Positions 36,078 to 46,437 of a stretch of 62,479 nucleotides of DNA are shown piece by piece. The number at the start of each line of letters is the position of its first letter. Position 1 is the first letter of the stretch. The notes beneath the pieces are model-generated. The model did no database searches. It had not been told where the DNA came from and was given only the letters and a program-made list of their open reading frames with translations. Location: NCBI GenBank assembly GCA_963205075.1, contig CAUJIU010000072.1, positions 1-62,479 of the forward strand, given 5' to 3'. The stretch comes from Pseudomonadota bacterium. GTDB lineage: Bacteria; Pseudomonadota; Alphaproteobacteria; Rhodobacterales; Rhodobacteraceae. A program made the translations under genes and the position numbers.

Positions 36078-36427
36078 AGCGCCAACGCCGCCAGCCCGAC
36101 GCGCCGCCCCTCGGACAACAGGATGTTGTAGGTCCGGCAGGCCACCGGCGAGGCCATGGCCTCGACCCCGACCCCCGCCGCTTCCAGCGCCTGCCGGAAC
36201 GCGCCCGGCAAGTGGCAGATCTCGGCGCCGGTCCCGACGAAGACGATGTCGATGGCGCAAGCGGCGGCAAGCAGCCCCGCGGCATCCTCCAGCCCGCCCC
36301 AGGGCCGGACCCCGCCCGGCAGGATCAGGCAATTGCCGCGCACCACCTCGCCGCCGATTCTGAAGAAGCCGGGTCCGTAGCCGTCAACCGGCAGCCCGGT
36401 GCCATATGTGACCTCGTTCAGGCGCAT
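36074..36427 (-). CDS. Mth938-like (DUF498/NDUFAF3-like) domain protein
   Basis: This 117-aa protein has the fold family members' pattern: [35 protein letters not shown], and the C-terminal [19 protein letters not shown]. Relatives include the human complex I assembly factor NDUFAF3, and the gene is often found next to secDF in alphaproteobacteria. The exact bacterial function is not established. Its stop overlaps ccmA (GTGA). Confidence 0.85.
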   Translation of the reverse strand: MRLNEVTYGTGLPVDGYGPGFFRIGGEVVRGNCLILPGGVRPWGGLEDAAGLLAAACAIDIVFVGTGAEICHLPGAFRQALEAAGVGVEAMASPVACRTYNILLSEGRRVGLAALAL

Positions 36428-36429
36428 GG

Positions 36430-36468
36430 CTTCCCTTCATTTTGGCGGCAAATACCTCCGCCGGAGGC
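36430..36468 (+). repeat. Intergenic repeat, copy 2
   Basis: CCTTCATTTTGGCGGCAAAT followed by ACCTCCGCCGGAGG, in the 67-bp gap between secF and the Mth938-like gene. Here it is on the strand opposite to the flanking genes, so its other end (AAAATGAAGG) lies just upstream of the Mth938-like start codon. Confidence 0.7.
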
Positions 36469-36494
36469 ACCGGGTTTCGGCTCCGAAACCCGGT
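36469..36494 (-). terminator. Perfect 12-bp hairpin directly after secF
   Basis: ACCGGGTTTCGG and CCGAAACCCGGT pair perfectly around a 2-nt spacer; the hairpin begins at the base after the secF stop codon. No T-run follows, so it may be an mRNA 3'-end stabiliser or a weak terminator rather than a full Rho-independent terminator. Confidence 0.55.
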
Positions 36495-37463
36495 TCAGGC
36501 ATCGATATCGGCAAACTTGCCCGATTGGGGCTTCTTGGTCTTGGTCCAGTCCCGCTTGACGCCCAGCATGAGCACGACGTTCTTGGCGATATAGATCGAG
36601 GAATAGGTCCCGACCACGATGCCCCAGGTGATGGCAAAGACAAAGCCCCGGATCACGTCGCCGCCCAGCACCAGCAGCGCAATCAGCGAGATCAGCGTGG
36701 TGCCCGAGGTCATCACCGTGCGGCTCAGCGTTTCGTTGGCCGACAGGTTGAGCACATCGATAAGCGGCATCACCTTGTATTTGATCAGGTTTTCGCGCGC
36801 CCGGTCAAACACCACCACCGTGTCGTTGATCGAGTAGCCGACGATGGTCAGCAGCGCCGCGATGGTGGTGAGGTCGAATTTCAGCTGGAACAGCGCCCAC
36901 AGACCGATGGTCAGCCCGACATCGTGCACCAGCGACACCACGGCGCCCAGGGCAAACTGCCATTCGAAGCGCAGCCAGATATAGACCATGATGGCCCCGA
37001 CCGCTCCGGTGACCGCCAGGATCGCCGTCAGGATCAGCTCGCCCGAAACCTTCGGCCCGACGCTTTCGACCTGGGTGAACTTGACCGCCGGATCAACCGC
37101 CTGCAGCGCGGCCTCGACCTTTTCGATCATGGCGGTCGAGATCGCCTCGTCGCCGCTCTGCGCCTGGATGCGGATCGAGGTGACATGCTGGTCGGCGGCA
37201 AAGGTCGGGTCGAACACCTGGGTGATCGCCACATCGCCCAGATCGAGCGGCGAGATCGCGCCGCGATAGACGCCCACATCCACCACCTGCGAGGTCTCGG
37301 CCCGGATCGTGGTGCCGCCGCGGAAGTCGATGCCGTAGTTCAGCCCCTCGGCAAAGAACAGCACCACCGAAAGGATCAACAGCACCACCGAGCCGCCAAA
37401 GGTGATCTTGGCCGCCGCGAAGAAGTTGATCTTGGTGTTATCGGGAACAAGACGCAGACGCAT
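36495..37463 (-). CDS. secF: Protein translocase subunit SecF
   Basis: SecF with SecD uses the proton-motive force to complete export through SecYEG. This 322-aa protein has six transmembrane helices, the N-terminal GIDFRGGT motif of the P1 domain, and the VGYSINDTVVVFDRARE and SGTTLISLIALLVLGG blocks of the SecD/SecF membrane core. It lies 3 bp after secD. Confidence 0.97.
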   Translation of the reverse strand: MRLRLVPDNTKINFFAAAKITFGGSVVLLILSVVLFFAEGLNYGIDFRGGTTIRAETSQVVDVGVYRGAISPLDLGDVAITQVFDPTFAADQHVTSIRIQAQSGDEAISTAMIEKVEAALQAVDPAVKFTQVESVGPKVSGELILTAILAVTGAVGAIMVYIWLRFEWQFALGAVVSLVHDVGLTIGLWALFQLKFDLTTIAALLTIVGYSINDTVVVFDRARENLIKYKVMPLIDVLNLSANETLSRTVMTSGTTLISLIALLVLGGDVIRGFVFAITWGIVVGTYSSIYIAKNVVLMLGVKRDWTKTKKPQSGKFADIDA

Positions 37464-37466
37464 GAT

Positions 37467-39131
37467 CTAGACCTCGATGGTTTTCGGACGACGCCGCTGG
37501 AACCACCAGACGATCATCAGTCGCGTGACAAACAGGGCCGTGAACACCGAGGTGACGATGCCCAGACCCAGCGCGATGGCAAAGCCGCGCACCGGACCGG
37601 CCCCCAGCGCGAACAGGATGAAGGCGGTGATGATCGTCGTCAGGTTGGAGTCGACAATCGCCGAAAGCGCCCGCTCATAGCCCAGCTCGATGGCCCGCGC
37701 CGGACCGCGCGCGGTCTTGAGTTCCTCTCGGATGCGCTCATAGACCAGCACGTTGGCGTCCACCGCCATGCCCATGGTCAGCACGATCGCCGCAATGCCC
37801 GGCAGCGTCAGGGTCGAGCCGATCAGCGACAGGATGCCGAAGATCAGGCCGACGTTGATGGTCAGCGCGATGGCGGCCAGCACCCCGAAGAAGCCGTAAG
37901 ACAGGATCATCACCACCACCACTGCGGCAAAGCCGACCAGGGCCGCGGTCTTGCCGGCGTCGATGCTGTCCTGGCCCAGTTCCGGCCCCACGGTGCGCTC
38001 CTCGAGGAAGGTCAGCCCGGCCGGCAGGGCGCCGGCGCGCAACAGCACCGCAAGATTGGTCGATTCCTCGATGGTGAACGAGCCGGTGATGATGCCCGAC
38101 CCGCCCGGAATATGGCTCTGGATGGTCGGCGCCGAGATCACCTCGTCATCAAGCACGATGGCAAAGGGCGCGCCGATATTCTCGGCCGTGTAGTCGCCGA
38201 ACTTGCGCGCGCCCGAGGGGTTGAAGCGGAAATTGACCGCCGGGCGCCCGTTCTGGTCGAAGGAGGGCTGCGCATCGACCAGCTCCTCGCCGGTCACCAC
38301 CGGCGTGCGCTCCAGGATGTAGTAGACCCCCGGCTCGTTGAGCGAGGGCAGCACCTCGTTGCCGGTCCCGCCCGGATCGGCATTGGCGTCGGTCACCCGG
38401 CTGACAACCGGCTGGAAGGTCAGCTGCGCCGTGGTGCCGATGATGTCCTTGACCTCCTGCGCGGAACCCACGCCCGGCACCTGCACCAGGATCCGCTGGG
38501 CGCCCTGCTGGACGATCGTCGGCTCGCGGGTGCCGACCTCGTCGATCCGGCGGCGGATGATCTCCAGCGCCTGCTGGACCGTGCGGGCATCCGATGCCAC
38601 GCGCTCGGCCTCGCTCAGGCGGAAGATCAGGATGTCGTTCTCGGCGGTCACGTCCAGTTCGGAGGCGCCCGCGCCGGTCAGCGACACCACCGGGCGCGAC
38701 AGGCCGCGCCCCAGCTCCAGCGCCTTGGGCATGGCGCCGGCATTGGCGATGCGCACCCGCAGCTCGTCCGCCGGCCCCGCCTCGCGGGTTACAAAGCCCA
38801 GCTCGTCGCGCGATGCGGCCAGCACGTCGCGCACTTCCGGCCAGAGCGTGTCCATGCGCTGGGCATAGACATCCTGCACGTTGACCTCGGCCAGAAGATG
38901 CGCCCCGCCGCGCAGGTCGAGCCCGAGATTGACCAGCCCCGAGGGCAGGAAGGACGGCCAGAGCGCCGCCTCGGCCTCCAGCGCATCGGTGCTCAGCCCG
39001 CTGGCGATCACCTTTCTTGCGTCATTGCTGCGCTCGACCCGGTCATAAAACGCGTTGGGCAGCGCCAGCGACAGGCCGACAAGGCAGGTCAGGACGATGA
39101 CTATCTGCCGCCAGAGTGGGATTTGTAGCAT
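37467..39131 (-). CDS. secD: Protein translocase subunit SecD
   Basis: This 554-aa RND-fold protein has an N-terminal membrane helix, the [11 protein letters not shown] motif, a large periplasmic domain (~60-380), then five helices with [18 protein letters not shown], which holds the conserved Asp needed for proton movement. It is second in the yajC-secD-secF operon. Confidence 0.98.
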   Translation of the reverse strand: MLQIPLWRQIVIVLTCLVGLSLALPNAFYDRVERSNDARKVIASGLSTDALEAEAALWPSFLPSGLVNLGLDLRGGAHLLAEVNVQDVYAQRMDTLWPEVRDVLAASRDELGFVTREAGPADELRVRIANAGAMPKALELGRGLSRPVVSLTGAGASELDVTAENDILIFRLSEAERVASDARTVQQALEIIRRRIDEVGTREPTIVQQGAQRILVQVPGVGSAQEVKDIIGTTAQLTFQPVVSRVTDANADPGGTGNEVLPSLNEPGVYYILERTPVVTGEELVDAQPSFDQNGRPAVNFRFNPSGARKFGDYTAENIGAPFAIVLDDEVISAPTIQSHIPGGSGIITGSFTIEESTNLAVLLRAGALPAGLTFLEERTVGPELGQDSIDAGKTAALVGFAAVVVVMILSYGFFGVLAAIALTINVGLIFGILSLIGSTLTLPGIAAIVLTMGMAVDANVLVYERIREELKTARGPARAIELGYERALSAIVDSNLTTIITAFILFALGAGPVRGFAIALGLGIVTSVFTALFVTRLMIVWWFQRRRPKTIEV

Positions 39132-39152
39132 ATTGGGCCCTCGGACCGGAGA

Positions 39153-39434
39153 TCAGGACTTGGCCGGCTCGGTCTTGTTCAGGACGGTGGTGATGGTCGA
39201 GCGGATGACGCGCACGTTGACGCCGGTCGCGATCTCGATCTCGACCTCGTTGTCGTCCTTGACCTTGGTCACCTTGCCGACGATGCCGCCCGCGGTCACC
39301 ACCTGATCGCCACGGCGCAGGGCCGCCACCAGCGCCTGATGGTCCTTCAGCTTCTTCTGCTGCGGCCGGATCAGGAGAAAGTACATGATCCCGAAAATCA
39401 GAATCAGCGGAATGATCGATTGAATGCCCTGCAT
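39153..39434 (-). CDS. yajC: Preprotein translocase subunit YajC
   Basis: This 93-aa single-pass protein of the SecDF-YajC complex has the N-terminal helix [19 protein letters not shown], followed by [20 protein letters not shown] and [10 protein letters not shown], the canonical YajC pattern. It is 21 bp upstream of secD and heads the operon. Confidence 0.97.
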   Translation of the reverse strand: MQGIQSIIPLILIFGIMYFLLIRPQQKKLKDHQALVAALRRGDQVVTAGGIVGKVTKVKDDNEVEIEIATGVNVRVIRSTITTVLNKTEPAKS

Positions 39435-39611
39435 GTCGGTCCTTGGTCTCTTGTTTGTGCTCGCGGGGCGCTCCCCCGCAAAAGTCGCGGCACGTTAGTC
39501 CCGCGCCCCGGGAATGGCAATGCGCCCGCCCGGAATTCCCTGTTCACAGCCACCGGCCTTTGCGGCATATGGGGGCACGAGCCTGCAACACCAGACCCAA
39601 GGACCGGAAAC

Positions 39612-40901
39612 ATGCACGATATCCGCGCCATCCGCGAAAATCCCTCCGCCTTCGATGCGGCGTTGTCGCGTCGGGGCCTGGCGCCGCAATCCCCGGCCAT
39701 CCTCGGTCTGGACGAGGCCCGGCGCGAACGCATCCACGCCGCCGAAACCGCGCAGGCCGAGCAGAATCGCGCCAGCAAGGATGCGGGCGCGGCCAGGGCC
39801 AGCGGCAACGACGCCGAGTTCGAGCGCCTGCGCGCGCTGATCGCCGAGCAGAAGGCGCGCATCGGCCAGATGGGTGACGAGGCCAAGGCGCTCGACCAGC
39901 AGTTGCAGGACCTGCTGCTGACCATCCCGAACCTGCCCTACGATGATGTGCCCACCGGCAGGGACGAGGCCGACAATGTCGAGATCCGCCGCGTCGGCGC
40001 TCCGCGCAACTTCGCCTTCGCCCCGCGCGAGCATTACCAGCTGCCCGCTGCCCGCGACATGGATTTCGAGACCGGCGCCAAGCTGTCGGGCGCCCGCTTC
40101 GTGGTGCTGCGCGGCGCCATGGCGCGCCTGCACCGGGCGCTGGCGCAGTTCATGCTCGATACCCATGTCGAGGATCACGCCCTGACCGAAGCCATCACCC
40201 CGGTGCTGGTGCGCGAGGAAATGATGGTCGGCACCGGCCAGCTGCCAAAGTTCGGCGAGGACAGCTACCAGACCACCAACGGCTGGTGGCTGATCCCCAC
40301 CGCCGAGGTCACGCTGACCAATTTCGTCAACGGCGACACGGTCGACGAGGCGAGCCTGCCGCGCCGCTACGTGGCCCATACCCAGTGCTTCCGCTCCGAA
40401 GCCGGCAGCGCCGGGCGCGACACCGCCGGCATGCTGCGCCAGCACCAGTTCGAAAAGGTCGAGATGGTCTCGATCACCACCCCTGACCAGTCCGAGGCCG
40501 AACATGCCCGCATGACCGCCTGCGCCGAGGCCATCCTTGCCAGGCTGGGCCTGCCCTTCCGCACCGTGGTGCTGTGCACCGGCGACATGGGCGCGGGCGC
40601 CCGCCGCACCCATGACATCGAGGTCTGGCTGCCGGGCCAGAACACCTACCGCGAGATCAGCTCAGTCTCCACCTGCGGCGACTATCAGGCGCGGCGCATG
40701 AATGCCCGCTTCCGCCCCGATAATGGCGGCAAGCCGCAATTCCTGCACACGCTCAACGGCTCGGGCCTCGCGGTGGGGCGGACCCTGATCGCGGTCCTGG
40801 AAAACGGTCAGGAACAGGACGGATCGGTCACGCTGCCCGCCGCCCTGCATCCCTACCTGCGGGGCAAGACCCGGATCACCGCCGAAGGCGCGCTGGCCTG
40901 A
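39612..40901 (+). CDS. serS: Seryl-tRNA synthetase
   Basis: SerS charges tRNA-Ser. From ATG 39612 ([18 protein letters not shown]) the protein has 429 aa with the N-terminal coiled-coil tRNA-binding arm (~25-110), and class II motifs including [19 protein letters not shown] (motif 2), and [18 protein letters not shown] (motif 3). Longer open frames upstream lack SerS sequence. It is divergent from yajC and convergent with der. Confidence 0.98.
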   Translation: MHDIRAIRENPSAFDAALSRRGLAPQSPAILGLDEARRERIHAAETAQAEQNRASKDAGAARASGNDAEFERLRALIAEQKARIGQMGDEAKALDQQLQDLLLTIPNLPYDDVPTGRDEADNVEIRRVGAPRNFAFAPREHYQLPAARDMDFETGAKLSGARFVVLRGAMARLHRALAQFMLDTHVEDHALTEAITPVLVREEMMVGTGQLPKFGEDSYQTTNGWWLIPTAEVTLTNFVNGDTVDEASLPRRYVAHTQCFRSEAGSAGRDTAGMLRQHQFEKVEMVSITTPDQSEAEHARMTACAEAILARLGLPFRTVVLCTGDMGAGARRTHDIEVWLPGQNTYREISSVSTCGDYQARRMNARFRPDNGGKPQFLHTLNGSGLAVGRTLIAVLENGQEQDGSVTLPAALHPYLRGKTRITAEGALA

Positions 40902-40909
40902 TCCCGCCC

Positions 40910-40930
40910 TTCATTTTGGCACAAATACCT
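40910..40930 (+). repeat. Intergenic repeat, copy 3 (5' part)
   Basis: CTTCATTTTGGCACAAATAC plus CTC, 8 nt after the serS stop. The palindromic half present in copies 1 and 2 is replaced here by CACGGGGGTG, and a separate hairpin follows at 40940-40960. Confidence 0.65.
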
Positions 40931-40939
40931 CACGGGGGT

Positions 40940-40960
40940 GCGGGGGTGTGAAACCCCCGC
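40940..40960 (+). terminator. Hairpin between convergent serS and der
   Basis: An 8-bp perfect stem GCGGGGGT/ACCCCCGC with a 5-nt loop, lying between the serS and der stops. It has no strong T-run on either strand; it may serve both genes as a weak or Rho-assisted 3' end. Confidence 0.5.
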
Positions 40961-40969
40961 CGGCCCGGT

Positions 40970-42421
40970 CTATTTGCGCGGCTTGCCCAGATGCTTGCTC
41001 AGCTTCGAGGGCTGCGATTTCTTGCGGTCCTTGAACGGGTTCCTGTCATTCTGGTCGCGCAAGGTCAGCCGGATCGGCGTCCCGTGCATGTCAAAGTCGT
41101 TGCGCAACCCGTTGACAAGATAGCGCGAATAACTTTCCGGCACCGCCTCGGGATGCGAGGTCATCACCACGAAGGCCGGCGGCCTGGTCTTGACCTGGGT
41201 GGCATAGCGCATCTTGATCCGCCGCCCGCCCGGCGCCGGCGGCGGATGCTGCTCCAGCATGCCGGTCAGCCAGCGGTTGAGCTGCGCCGTGGTCACGCGG
41301 CGGTTCCAGACCTCGTGTGCCTTGAGGATGGCGGCGTGCAGGCGGTCGAGCCCGCGCCCGGTCTTGGCCGAAACCGTGACCAGCGGCGCGCCGCGCAATT
41401 GCGGCAACAGCCGCTCGAACATCTCGCGCAGGTCCTTGAGCTTGTCCTGCTTGTCGTCCTCGAGGTCCCATTTGTTGACCGCGATCACCACCGCGCGGCC
41501 CTCGCGCTCGGCCAGATCGGCGATGCGCAGGTCCTGCTGCTCGAACGGGATCTCGACATCCAGCAGGATCACCACCACTTCGGCGAACCTGACCGCCCGC
41601 AACCCGTCCGAGACCGAGAGCTTTTCCAGCTTGTCCTGGATCTTGGCCCGCTTGCGCATCCCGGCGGTGTCGAAGATGCGCATCGGCACGCCGTCCCACA
41701 GCGTCGGCACCGAAATCGCGTCGCGGGTGATCCCGGCTTCGGGGCCGGTCAAAAGCCGCTCCTCACCCAGTATCCGGTTGATCAGCGTGGATTTTCCGGC
41801 ATTGGGCCGCCCCACCACGGCGATCTGCAGCGGCTTTTCGCGGGTCAGCTGGCGCGGGGCGTCCTCGTCATCGTCGCCCACATCCACGTCGGTTTCAGGG
41901 GCTTCCTCCTCGGCGCGTTCCTCGAACCCGTCGGCGATCGGCATCAGCACGTCCAGCAATTCGCCCATGCCCTCGCCATGCTCGGCCGAGATGCGCAACG
42001 GCTCGCCCAGCCCCAGCGAAAAGGCATCGAGGTAACCGGCATCGCCGGCGCGGCCCTCGGCCTTGTTGGCGGCGAGGATCACATGGGCGTTCTTCTTGCG
42101 CAGGATATCGGCAAAGATCTGGTCGGCGGGCAGGATGCCGGCGCGGGCATCGACCATGAACAGGCAGACATCGGCCAGTTCCACCGCGCGTTCGGTCAGC
42201 CTGCGCATCCGGCCCTGCAGGCTTTCGTCGGTGGCCTCCTCCAGTCCGGCGGTGTCGATCACGGTGAATCGCAGATCGCCCAGCCGCGCCGCGCCCTCGC
42301 GCAGGTCGCGCGTCACGCCGGGCTGGTCATCGACCAGCGCCAGACGCTTGCCGACCAGCCGGTTGAACAGCGTCGATTTGCCGACATTCGGGCGCCCGAC
42401 AATGGCGAGGGTAAAGCTCAT
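40970..42421 (-). CDS. der: Ribosome-associated GTPase Der (EngA)
   Basis: Der has two tandem GTPase domains and a KH-like C-terminus and acts in 50S assembly. The 483-aa protein shows GRPNVGKST (residues 8-16) and GRPNAGKST in the second domain, DTAGLEEAT and DTAGMRKRA switch II motifs, NKAE and NKWD specificity motifs, and a C-terminal KH domain ([19 protein letters not shown]). The inter-domain linker is acidic ([17 protein letters not shown]). It is third in a run with the YfgM-like gene and bamB, a conserved arrangement. Confidence 0.98.
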   Translation of the reverse strand: MSFTLAIVGRPNVGKSTLFNRLVGKRLALVDDQPGVTRDLREGAARLGDLRFTVIDTAGLEEATDESLQGRMRRLTERAVELADVCLFMVDARAGILPADQIFADILRKKNAHVILAANKAEGRAGDAGYLDAFSLGLGEPLRISAEHGEGMGELLDVLMPIADGFEERAEEEAPETDVDVGDDDEDAPRQLTREKPLQIAVVGRPNAGKSTLINRILGEERLLTGPEAGITRDAISVPTLWDGVPMRIFDTAGMRKRAKIQDKLEKLSVSDGLRAVRFAEVVVILLDVEIPFEQQDLRIADLAEREGRAVVIAVNKWDLEDDKQDKLKDLREMFERLLPQLRGAPLVTVSAKTGRGLDRLHAAILKAHEVWNRRVTTAQLNRWLTGMLEQHPPPAPGGRRIKMRYATQVKTRPPAFVVMTSHPEAVPESYSRYLVNGLRNDFDMHGTPIRLTLRDQNDRNPFKDRKKSQPSKLSKHLGKPRK

Positions 42422-42469
42422 GATCCGCGGTTTCCTGCAAAGAAGCCCGCCCGATACAGCAATCCGCCG

Positions 42470-43780
42470 CTAACGGAAAGCCATCAGTTGCCCGTCATTG
42501 GTGACCACGTAGAGCGTGCCGCCCGCCACCACCGGGTTCGAGGCGGCGCCGCCCGGCAGCGCCACCTGCCCGATCAGCGCGCCCGAGGCCGGATCGAACT
42601 GGCGGATGACCCCGTCCGACGAGGCGACGATCAGCCGCCCCCCGGCCAGGATCGGGCCGAAATGCGCATAGAGCGTCTTTTGCCGCCGCGCCCGGTCCTG
42701 CTCGAATTGCGGCAGGTCGACACGCCAGATCACGCTGCCATCTGCGGCATCGAGCCGGACCAGCTGGTTGAGGTCATTTACCATGAAGACCGAGCCGCCC
42801 ACCGGCCAGACCGGCCCTGCGGCCCCCTCGGTCGCGGTCCAGATCCGGTCTCCGGTCGCCAGGTCCAGCGCCACCGTGGTGCCCGAGATATTGCCCGCAT
42901 AGACGCGGTTGCCATCCACGACCGGGTCGCCCGCGATGTCCGAGACGGTTGCCGCCGCGCGGCCCAGCCGCTGCCCGGCCACCACCGCCGACCAGCGCCG
43001 CAGCCCGCCTTCGGGGAAGGCCGCGAGAATCTCGCCCGACGAGAACGGGAAGATCACCAGGTCACGCGCCACCGCCGCTCCGGCGCCACCGCTGAAATTG
43101 GCGGTCGTCGGCGTGCCGGCCAGTTGCCAGCGGATGCGGCCATTGCCCGATTCCAGCGCCCAGGCGCGGCTGTCGCGCGACATCACGTAGATCAGGCTGC
43201 CGCGCACGGTCGGCGCCGAACTGCCGGGCGCGTTAAGCTCCTGCTCCCACAACACCGCGCCCGTCGCCGGGTCAAGCGCGGTCACCCGGCCAAAGCCGGT
43301 GGTGACGATCACCTTGCCGTCGCCATAGGCGATCCCGCCGCCCGAGGCGTCACTCAGGCTGTCGCGCCCGGTCGAGGTGGCGTGGCTCCACAAGGGCGCG
43401 CCGGCGGTCGAGGTCGCCGTCACCAACGCGCGGGCATCGAGCGTGAACACGCGCCCGCCCGCCACCACCGGATCGGCGGTGATGCGGGCGCGGCGGCTGT
43501 TGCCCTCGCCGATATCGACCGCGAAGACCGGGGCCAGGCTGGCCCCGAGTGCCGGATGGGTGATGCGGTGTTCGGGGCCGCCATTGCGATGGGTCCAGTC
43601 GCTGTTGGCCTGCGCCGCCGGCAGCCGGATCGGCGCGGTGCGGTTGGCGGTCTCGGTGGTCTGGCCCGCAAGTCCGTCGCGCAGATCCAGCCGCTCGCCC
43701 GGCAGGATCACGTCGCGCTGGCTGCATCCGGCCAGCAGGCCGATGACAAGTGTCGCTCCGATGATGGTCTTGACAGTCAC
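42470..43780 (-). CDS. bamB: Outer membrane assembly lipoprotein BamB-like (PQQ-type beta-propeller)
   Basis: This protein supports BamA in outer-membrane protein insertion. From GTG 43780 the 436-aa sequence has a lipoprotein signal with lipobox LLAGC (Cys19). The body consists of PQQ-like propeller repeats, for example GRVTALDPATGAVLWEQEL and TTVALDLATGDRIWTATEG, and LVRLDAADGSVIWRVDL. An ATG start at 43855 is open but would bury the signal peptide. It is between the YfgM-like gene and der. Confidence 0.88.
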   Translation of the reverse strand: MTVKTIIGATLVIGLLAGCSQRDVILPGERLDLRDGLAGQTTETANRTAPIRLPAAQANSDWTHRNGGPEHRITHPALGASLAPVFAVDIGEGNSRRARITADPVVAGGRVFTLDARALVTATSTAGAPLWSHATSTGRDSLSDASGGGIAYGDGKVIVTTGFGRVTALDPATGAVLWEQELNAPGSSAPTVRGSLIYVMSRDSRAWALESGNGRIRWQLAGTPTTANFSGGAGAAVARDLVIFPFSSGEILAAFPEGGLRRWSAVVAGQRLGRAAATVSDIAGDPVVDGNRVYAGNISGTTVALDLATGDRIWTATEGAAGPVWPVGGSVFMVNDLNQLVRLDAADGSVIWRVDLPQFEQDRARRQKTLYAHFGPILAGGRLIVASSDGVIRQFDPASGALIGQVALPGGAASNPVVAGGTLYVVTNDGQLMAFR

Positions 43781-43808
43781 GGCCCGCGCCTCTCGTGGTT
43801 CTTGGATC

Positions 43809-44474
43809 CTAGTTCGACGCCGTCGGCGCCGTGATCTCTCCGCCCAGTGCCACAATCAGCCCTAGCGACCTCTCGCGCAAGCCCTGCGTCACGTCGGCAT
43901 CCTCGACGATGGCGCGCAAGGTGGCGATTGCCGCCTCCTTGTCGCCGCTCTCGGTCTGCATGAAGGCGATCTGCTCCTGCGCCAGCAGCCGGAACGGCCG
44001 CCCCGGCACCGCCAGCTCCTGCAAGGCCGCCATGCGCGCATCTTCGCTGTCCCAGCCCCCCGCCAGCATCGCCGCCTTGAGGCCCGCCAGCTCGCGGTAG
44101 ATCTCGGGCTGGGTGGTGTCAGCGGCAAGCGCGGTCAGCGCGGCAACCGAGGCGGCCTCGTTGCCGGCGGTCTCATACTCGGAGGCGCCCAGCAGCGCCA
44201 CGATGGCGCCCGCCGATCCCGTGGCGGGAATGGCATCGAAGGCGGCCTGGCGCGCCGCCGGGTCCTGGGTCTCGAGCGCGCTCAGCAGCGCATCGCCCAC
44301 CGCCTGCGCGGCGGCCTGATTGCGCGCCGATTGCCACTCGGACCAGCCGGCCCCGCCCACCAGTCCGACCACCACCAGCACGCCGATCCAGCCGTAACGG
44401 CGCAGATAGCCATAGAGCTGGTCGCTGCGGACGGCCTCGGTCACCTCGTCGATGAAACTGTCGTTGTTGCTCAC
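43809..44474 (-). CDS. YfgM-like TPR membrane protein (SecYEG ancillary)
   Basis: The 221-aa protein from GTG 44474 (VSNNDSFIDEVTEAVRSDQ) has a short cytoplasmic N-terminus, one transmembrane helix (~30-46, WIGVLVVVGLVGGAGW) and a helical TPR_21-like periplasmic domain with Ala-rich repeats. It matches the protein that precedes bamB and der in many proteobacteria and acts as a periplasmic chaperone scaffold near SecYEG in E. coli. It has diverged in sequence, so the specific role is inferred. Confidence 0.78.
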   Translation of the reverse strand: MSNNDSFIDEVTEAVRSDQLYGYLRRYGWIGVLVVVGLVGGAGWSEWQSARNQAAAQAVGDALLSALETQDPAARQAAFDAIPATGSAGAIVALLGASEYETAGNEAASVAALTALAADTTQPEIYRELAGLKAAMLAGGWDSEDARMAALQELAVPGRPFRLLAQEQIAFMQTESGDKEAAIATLRAIVEDADVTQGLRERSLGLIVALGGEITAPTASN

Positions 44475-44554
44475 GCCCGCCCCCGTCTGATTTGGACCCG
44501 TCTTATCGTGAAGCCCAAGCCCTTGCCAAGCCCTTGCCCCACCACCGCGCCGGC

Positions 44555-46378
44555 TCAGGCCGCCTGCGCCTCTTCCGCCTCTTGCCGGTTCCACAACTGC
44601 GCATAACGCCCGTCGCGCTCCAGAAGCTGGTCATGCGTGCCCCGCTCGACCACCTGCCCGTCTTCCAGCACCACGATCAGATCGGCATCGGCAATGGTCG
44701 AGAGCCGGTGCGCGATGGTCAGCACCGTGCGTCCCTGCCCCATGGCCTTCAGCTCGGACTGGATCTCCATCTCGGTCTGGGTGTCGAGCGCCGAAGTGGC
44801 CTCGTCGAGGATCAGGATCGGCGGGTTCTTCAGCAGGGTCCGGGCGATGCCGACCCGCTGCTTTTCCCCGCCCGACAGCTTGAGCCCGCGCTCGCCCACC
44901 GTGGTCTGGTAGCCCAGTGGCAGCCCGAGGATGAACTCGTGGATCTTGGCGGCCTTGGCGGCGGCGATGATCTCGGCCTCGGATGCGTCCGGGCGCCCAT
45001 AGGCAATGTTGTAATGGATGGTATCGTTGAACAGCACCGTATCCTGCGGCACCACCCCGATCAGCGCATGCAGCGAGCTTTGCGTCAGGTCGCGCACGTC
45101 CTGTCCGTCGATCCTGACCGCGCCGCCGCTGACATCGTAAAACCGGAACAGGAGCCGCCCGATGGTCGACTTGCCCGAACCCGACGAGCCCACGATGGCG
45201 ACCGTCTGCCCCGGCTCGACCTCGAGCGACACCCCCTTGAGGATCGGCCTTTCGGCATCATAGCCAAAGGCCACATCGTCGAACTGCACCCTGCCGCCCT
45301 TGATCTGCAACGGCCTGGCATCGGGCTTGTCGGTGACTTCGGCGGGCTGCTCCAGCAGGTCGAACATGTCGGCCATGTCGATCAGCGCCTGCCGGATCTC
45401 GCGGTAGACCGTGCCGAGGAAGTTCAGCGGCATGGTGATCTGGATCATGTAGGCGTTGACCATGACGAAATCGCCCACCGTCAGCGTGCCCTTCTGCACC
45501 CCCACGGCCGCCATCACCATCACCGCGACCAGGCCGCCGGTGATCAGCACCGACTGGCCGAAGTTGAGGAATGCCAGCGAATAGTTGGTGCTCAGAGCGG
45601 CAGCCTCGTAGCGCGCCATGGCGCGGTCATAGCGGTCGGCCTCCCAGCTTTCGGCGCCGAAATACTTGACCGTCTCGAAGTTCAGCAGGCTGTCGATCGC
45701 CTTCTGGTTGGCGTCGGTGTCCTGATCGTTCATCACCTTGCGGATCTTCACCCGCATCTCGGTCACGGCGAAGGTGAACCAGACATAGAGCGCGATGGTC
45801 AGCGCCACCACCGCCAGATACCAGATATCGAACAGGTAGAAGAGCACCGCCGAGATCATCAAGAGTTCCAGCACCAGCGGCCCCATCGAGAACAGCAGGA
45901 ACCGCAGCAGGAAATCGACGCCCTTGGTGCCGCGCTCGATCACCCGGCTCAGGCCCCCGGTCTTGCGGGTGATGTGATAGCGCATCGACAGGCGGTGGAT
46001 ATGGGTGAAGGTCTCGAGCGCCAGCCGCCGCAGCGCCCGCTGGCCCACCGGCGTAAAGATCACGTCGCGCAGCTGCTGGAAGCCGACATTGGCCAGCCGC
46101 GCCAGACCGTAGGTCAGGGTCAGCCCCACCGCGCCCATGGCCAGAAAGGTGGCCGAACTGGCGTCGGGCGCCAGCGCGTCCACGGCCTGCTTGTAGAAGA
46201 TCGGCGTGGCCACGGCGATCAGCTTGGCTAGCACCAGCACCGCAAGCGCCGCCACCACCCGCCATTTCACCCAGAACTGCCCCTCGGGCCAGAGGTAGGG
46301 CATGACGCGGCGAATGACGTTCCAGCCTTCGATCTTCCGGTTGGAAAGATTGGCGGCGGTCTTGGGCAAGCGACGCAT
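44555..46378 (-). CDS. Atm1-type ABC exporter (permease-ATPase half-transporter)
   Basis: This 607-aa half-transporter has an N-terminal six-helix membrane domain (~40-330) and a C-terminal ATPase with Walker A GSSGSGKST, Q-loop VVPQDTVLFNDTI, signature LSGGEKQR, Walker B ILILDEATSALD and IAHRLST. Atm1 hallmarks include TRKTGGLSRVIERGTKGVDF and NDQDTDANQKAIDSLLNFETVKYF. Homologues export glutathione derivatives linked to Fe-S assembly or metal detoxification. It probably works as a homodimer. Confidence 0.92.
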   Translation of the reverse strand: MRRLPKTAANLSNRKIEGWNVIRRVMPYLWPEGQFWVKWRVVAALAVLVLAKLIAVATPIFYKQAVDALAPDASSATFLAMGAVGLTLTYGLARLANVGFQQLRDVIFTPVGQRALRRLALETFTHIHRLSMRYHITRKTGGLSRVIERGTKGVDFLLRFLLFSMGPLVLELLMISAVLFYLFDIWYLAVVALTIALYVWFTFAVTEMRVKIRKVMNDQDTDANQKAIDSLLNFETVKYFGAESWEADRYDRAMARYEAAALSTNYSLAFLNFGQSVLITGGLVAVMVMAAVGVQKGTLTVGDFVMVNAYMIQITMPLNFLGTVYREIRQALIDMADMFDLLEQPAEVTDKPDARPLQIKGGRVQFDDVAFGYDAERPILKGVSLEVEPGQTVAIVGSSGSGKSTIGRLLFRFYDVSGGAVRIDGQDVRDLTQSSLHALIGVVPQDTVLFNDTIHYNIAYGRPDASEAEIIAAAKAAKIHEFILGLPLGYQTTVGERGLKLSGGEKQRVGIARTLLKNPPILILDEATSALDTQTEMEIQSELKAMGQGRTVLTIAHRLSTIADADLIVVLEDGQVVERGTHDQLLERDGRYAQLWNRQEAEEAQAA

Positions 46379-46437
46379 GAACGGCTCCGGGATGCTGAAC
46401 GGCTAACCTAGTTAGGCCAGGCGCCGGATACCAGTGC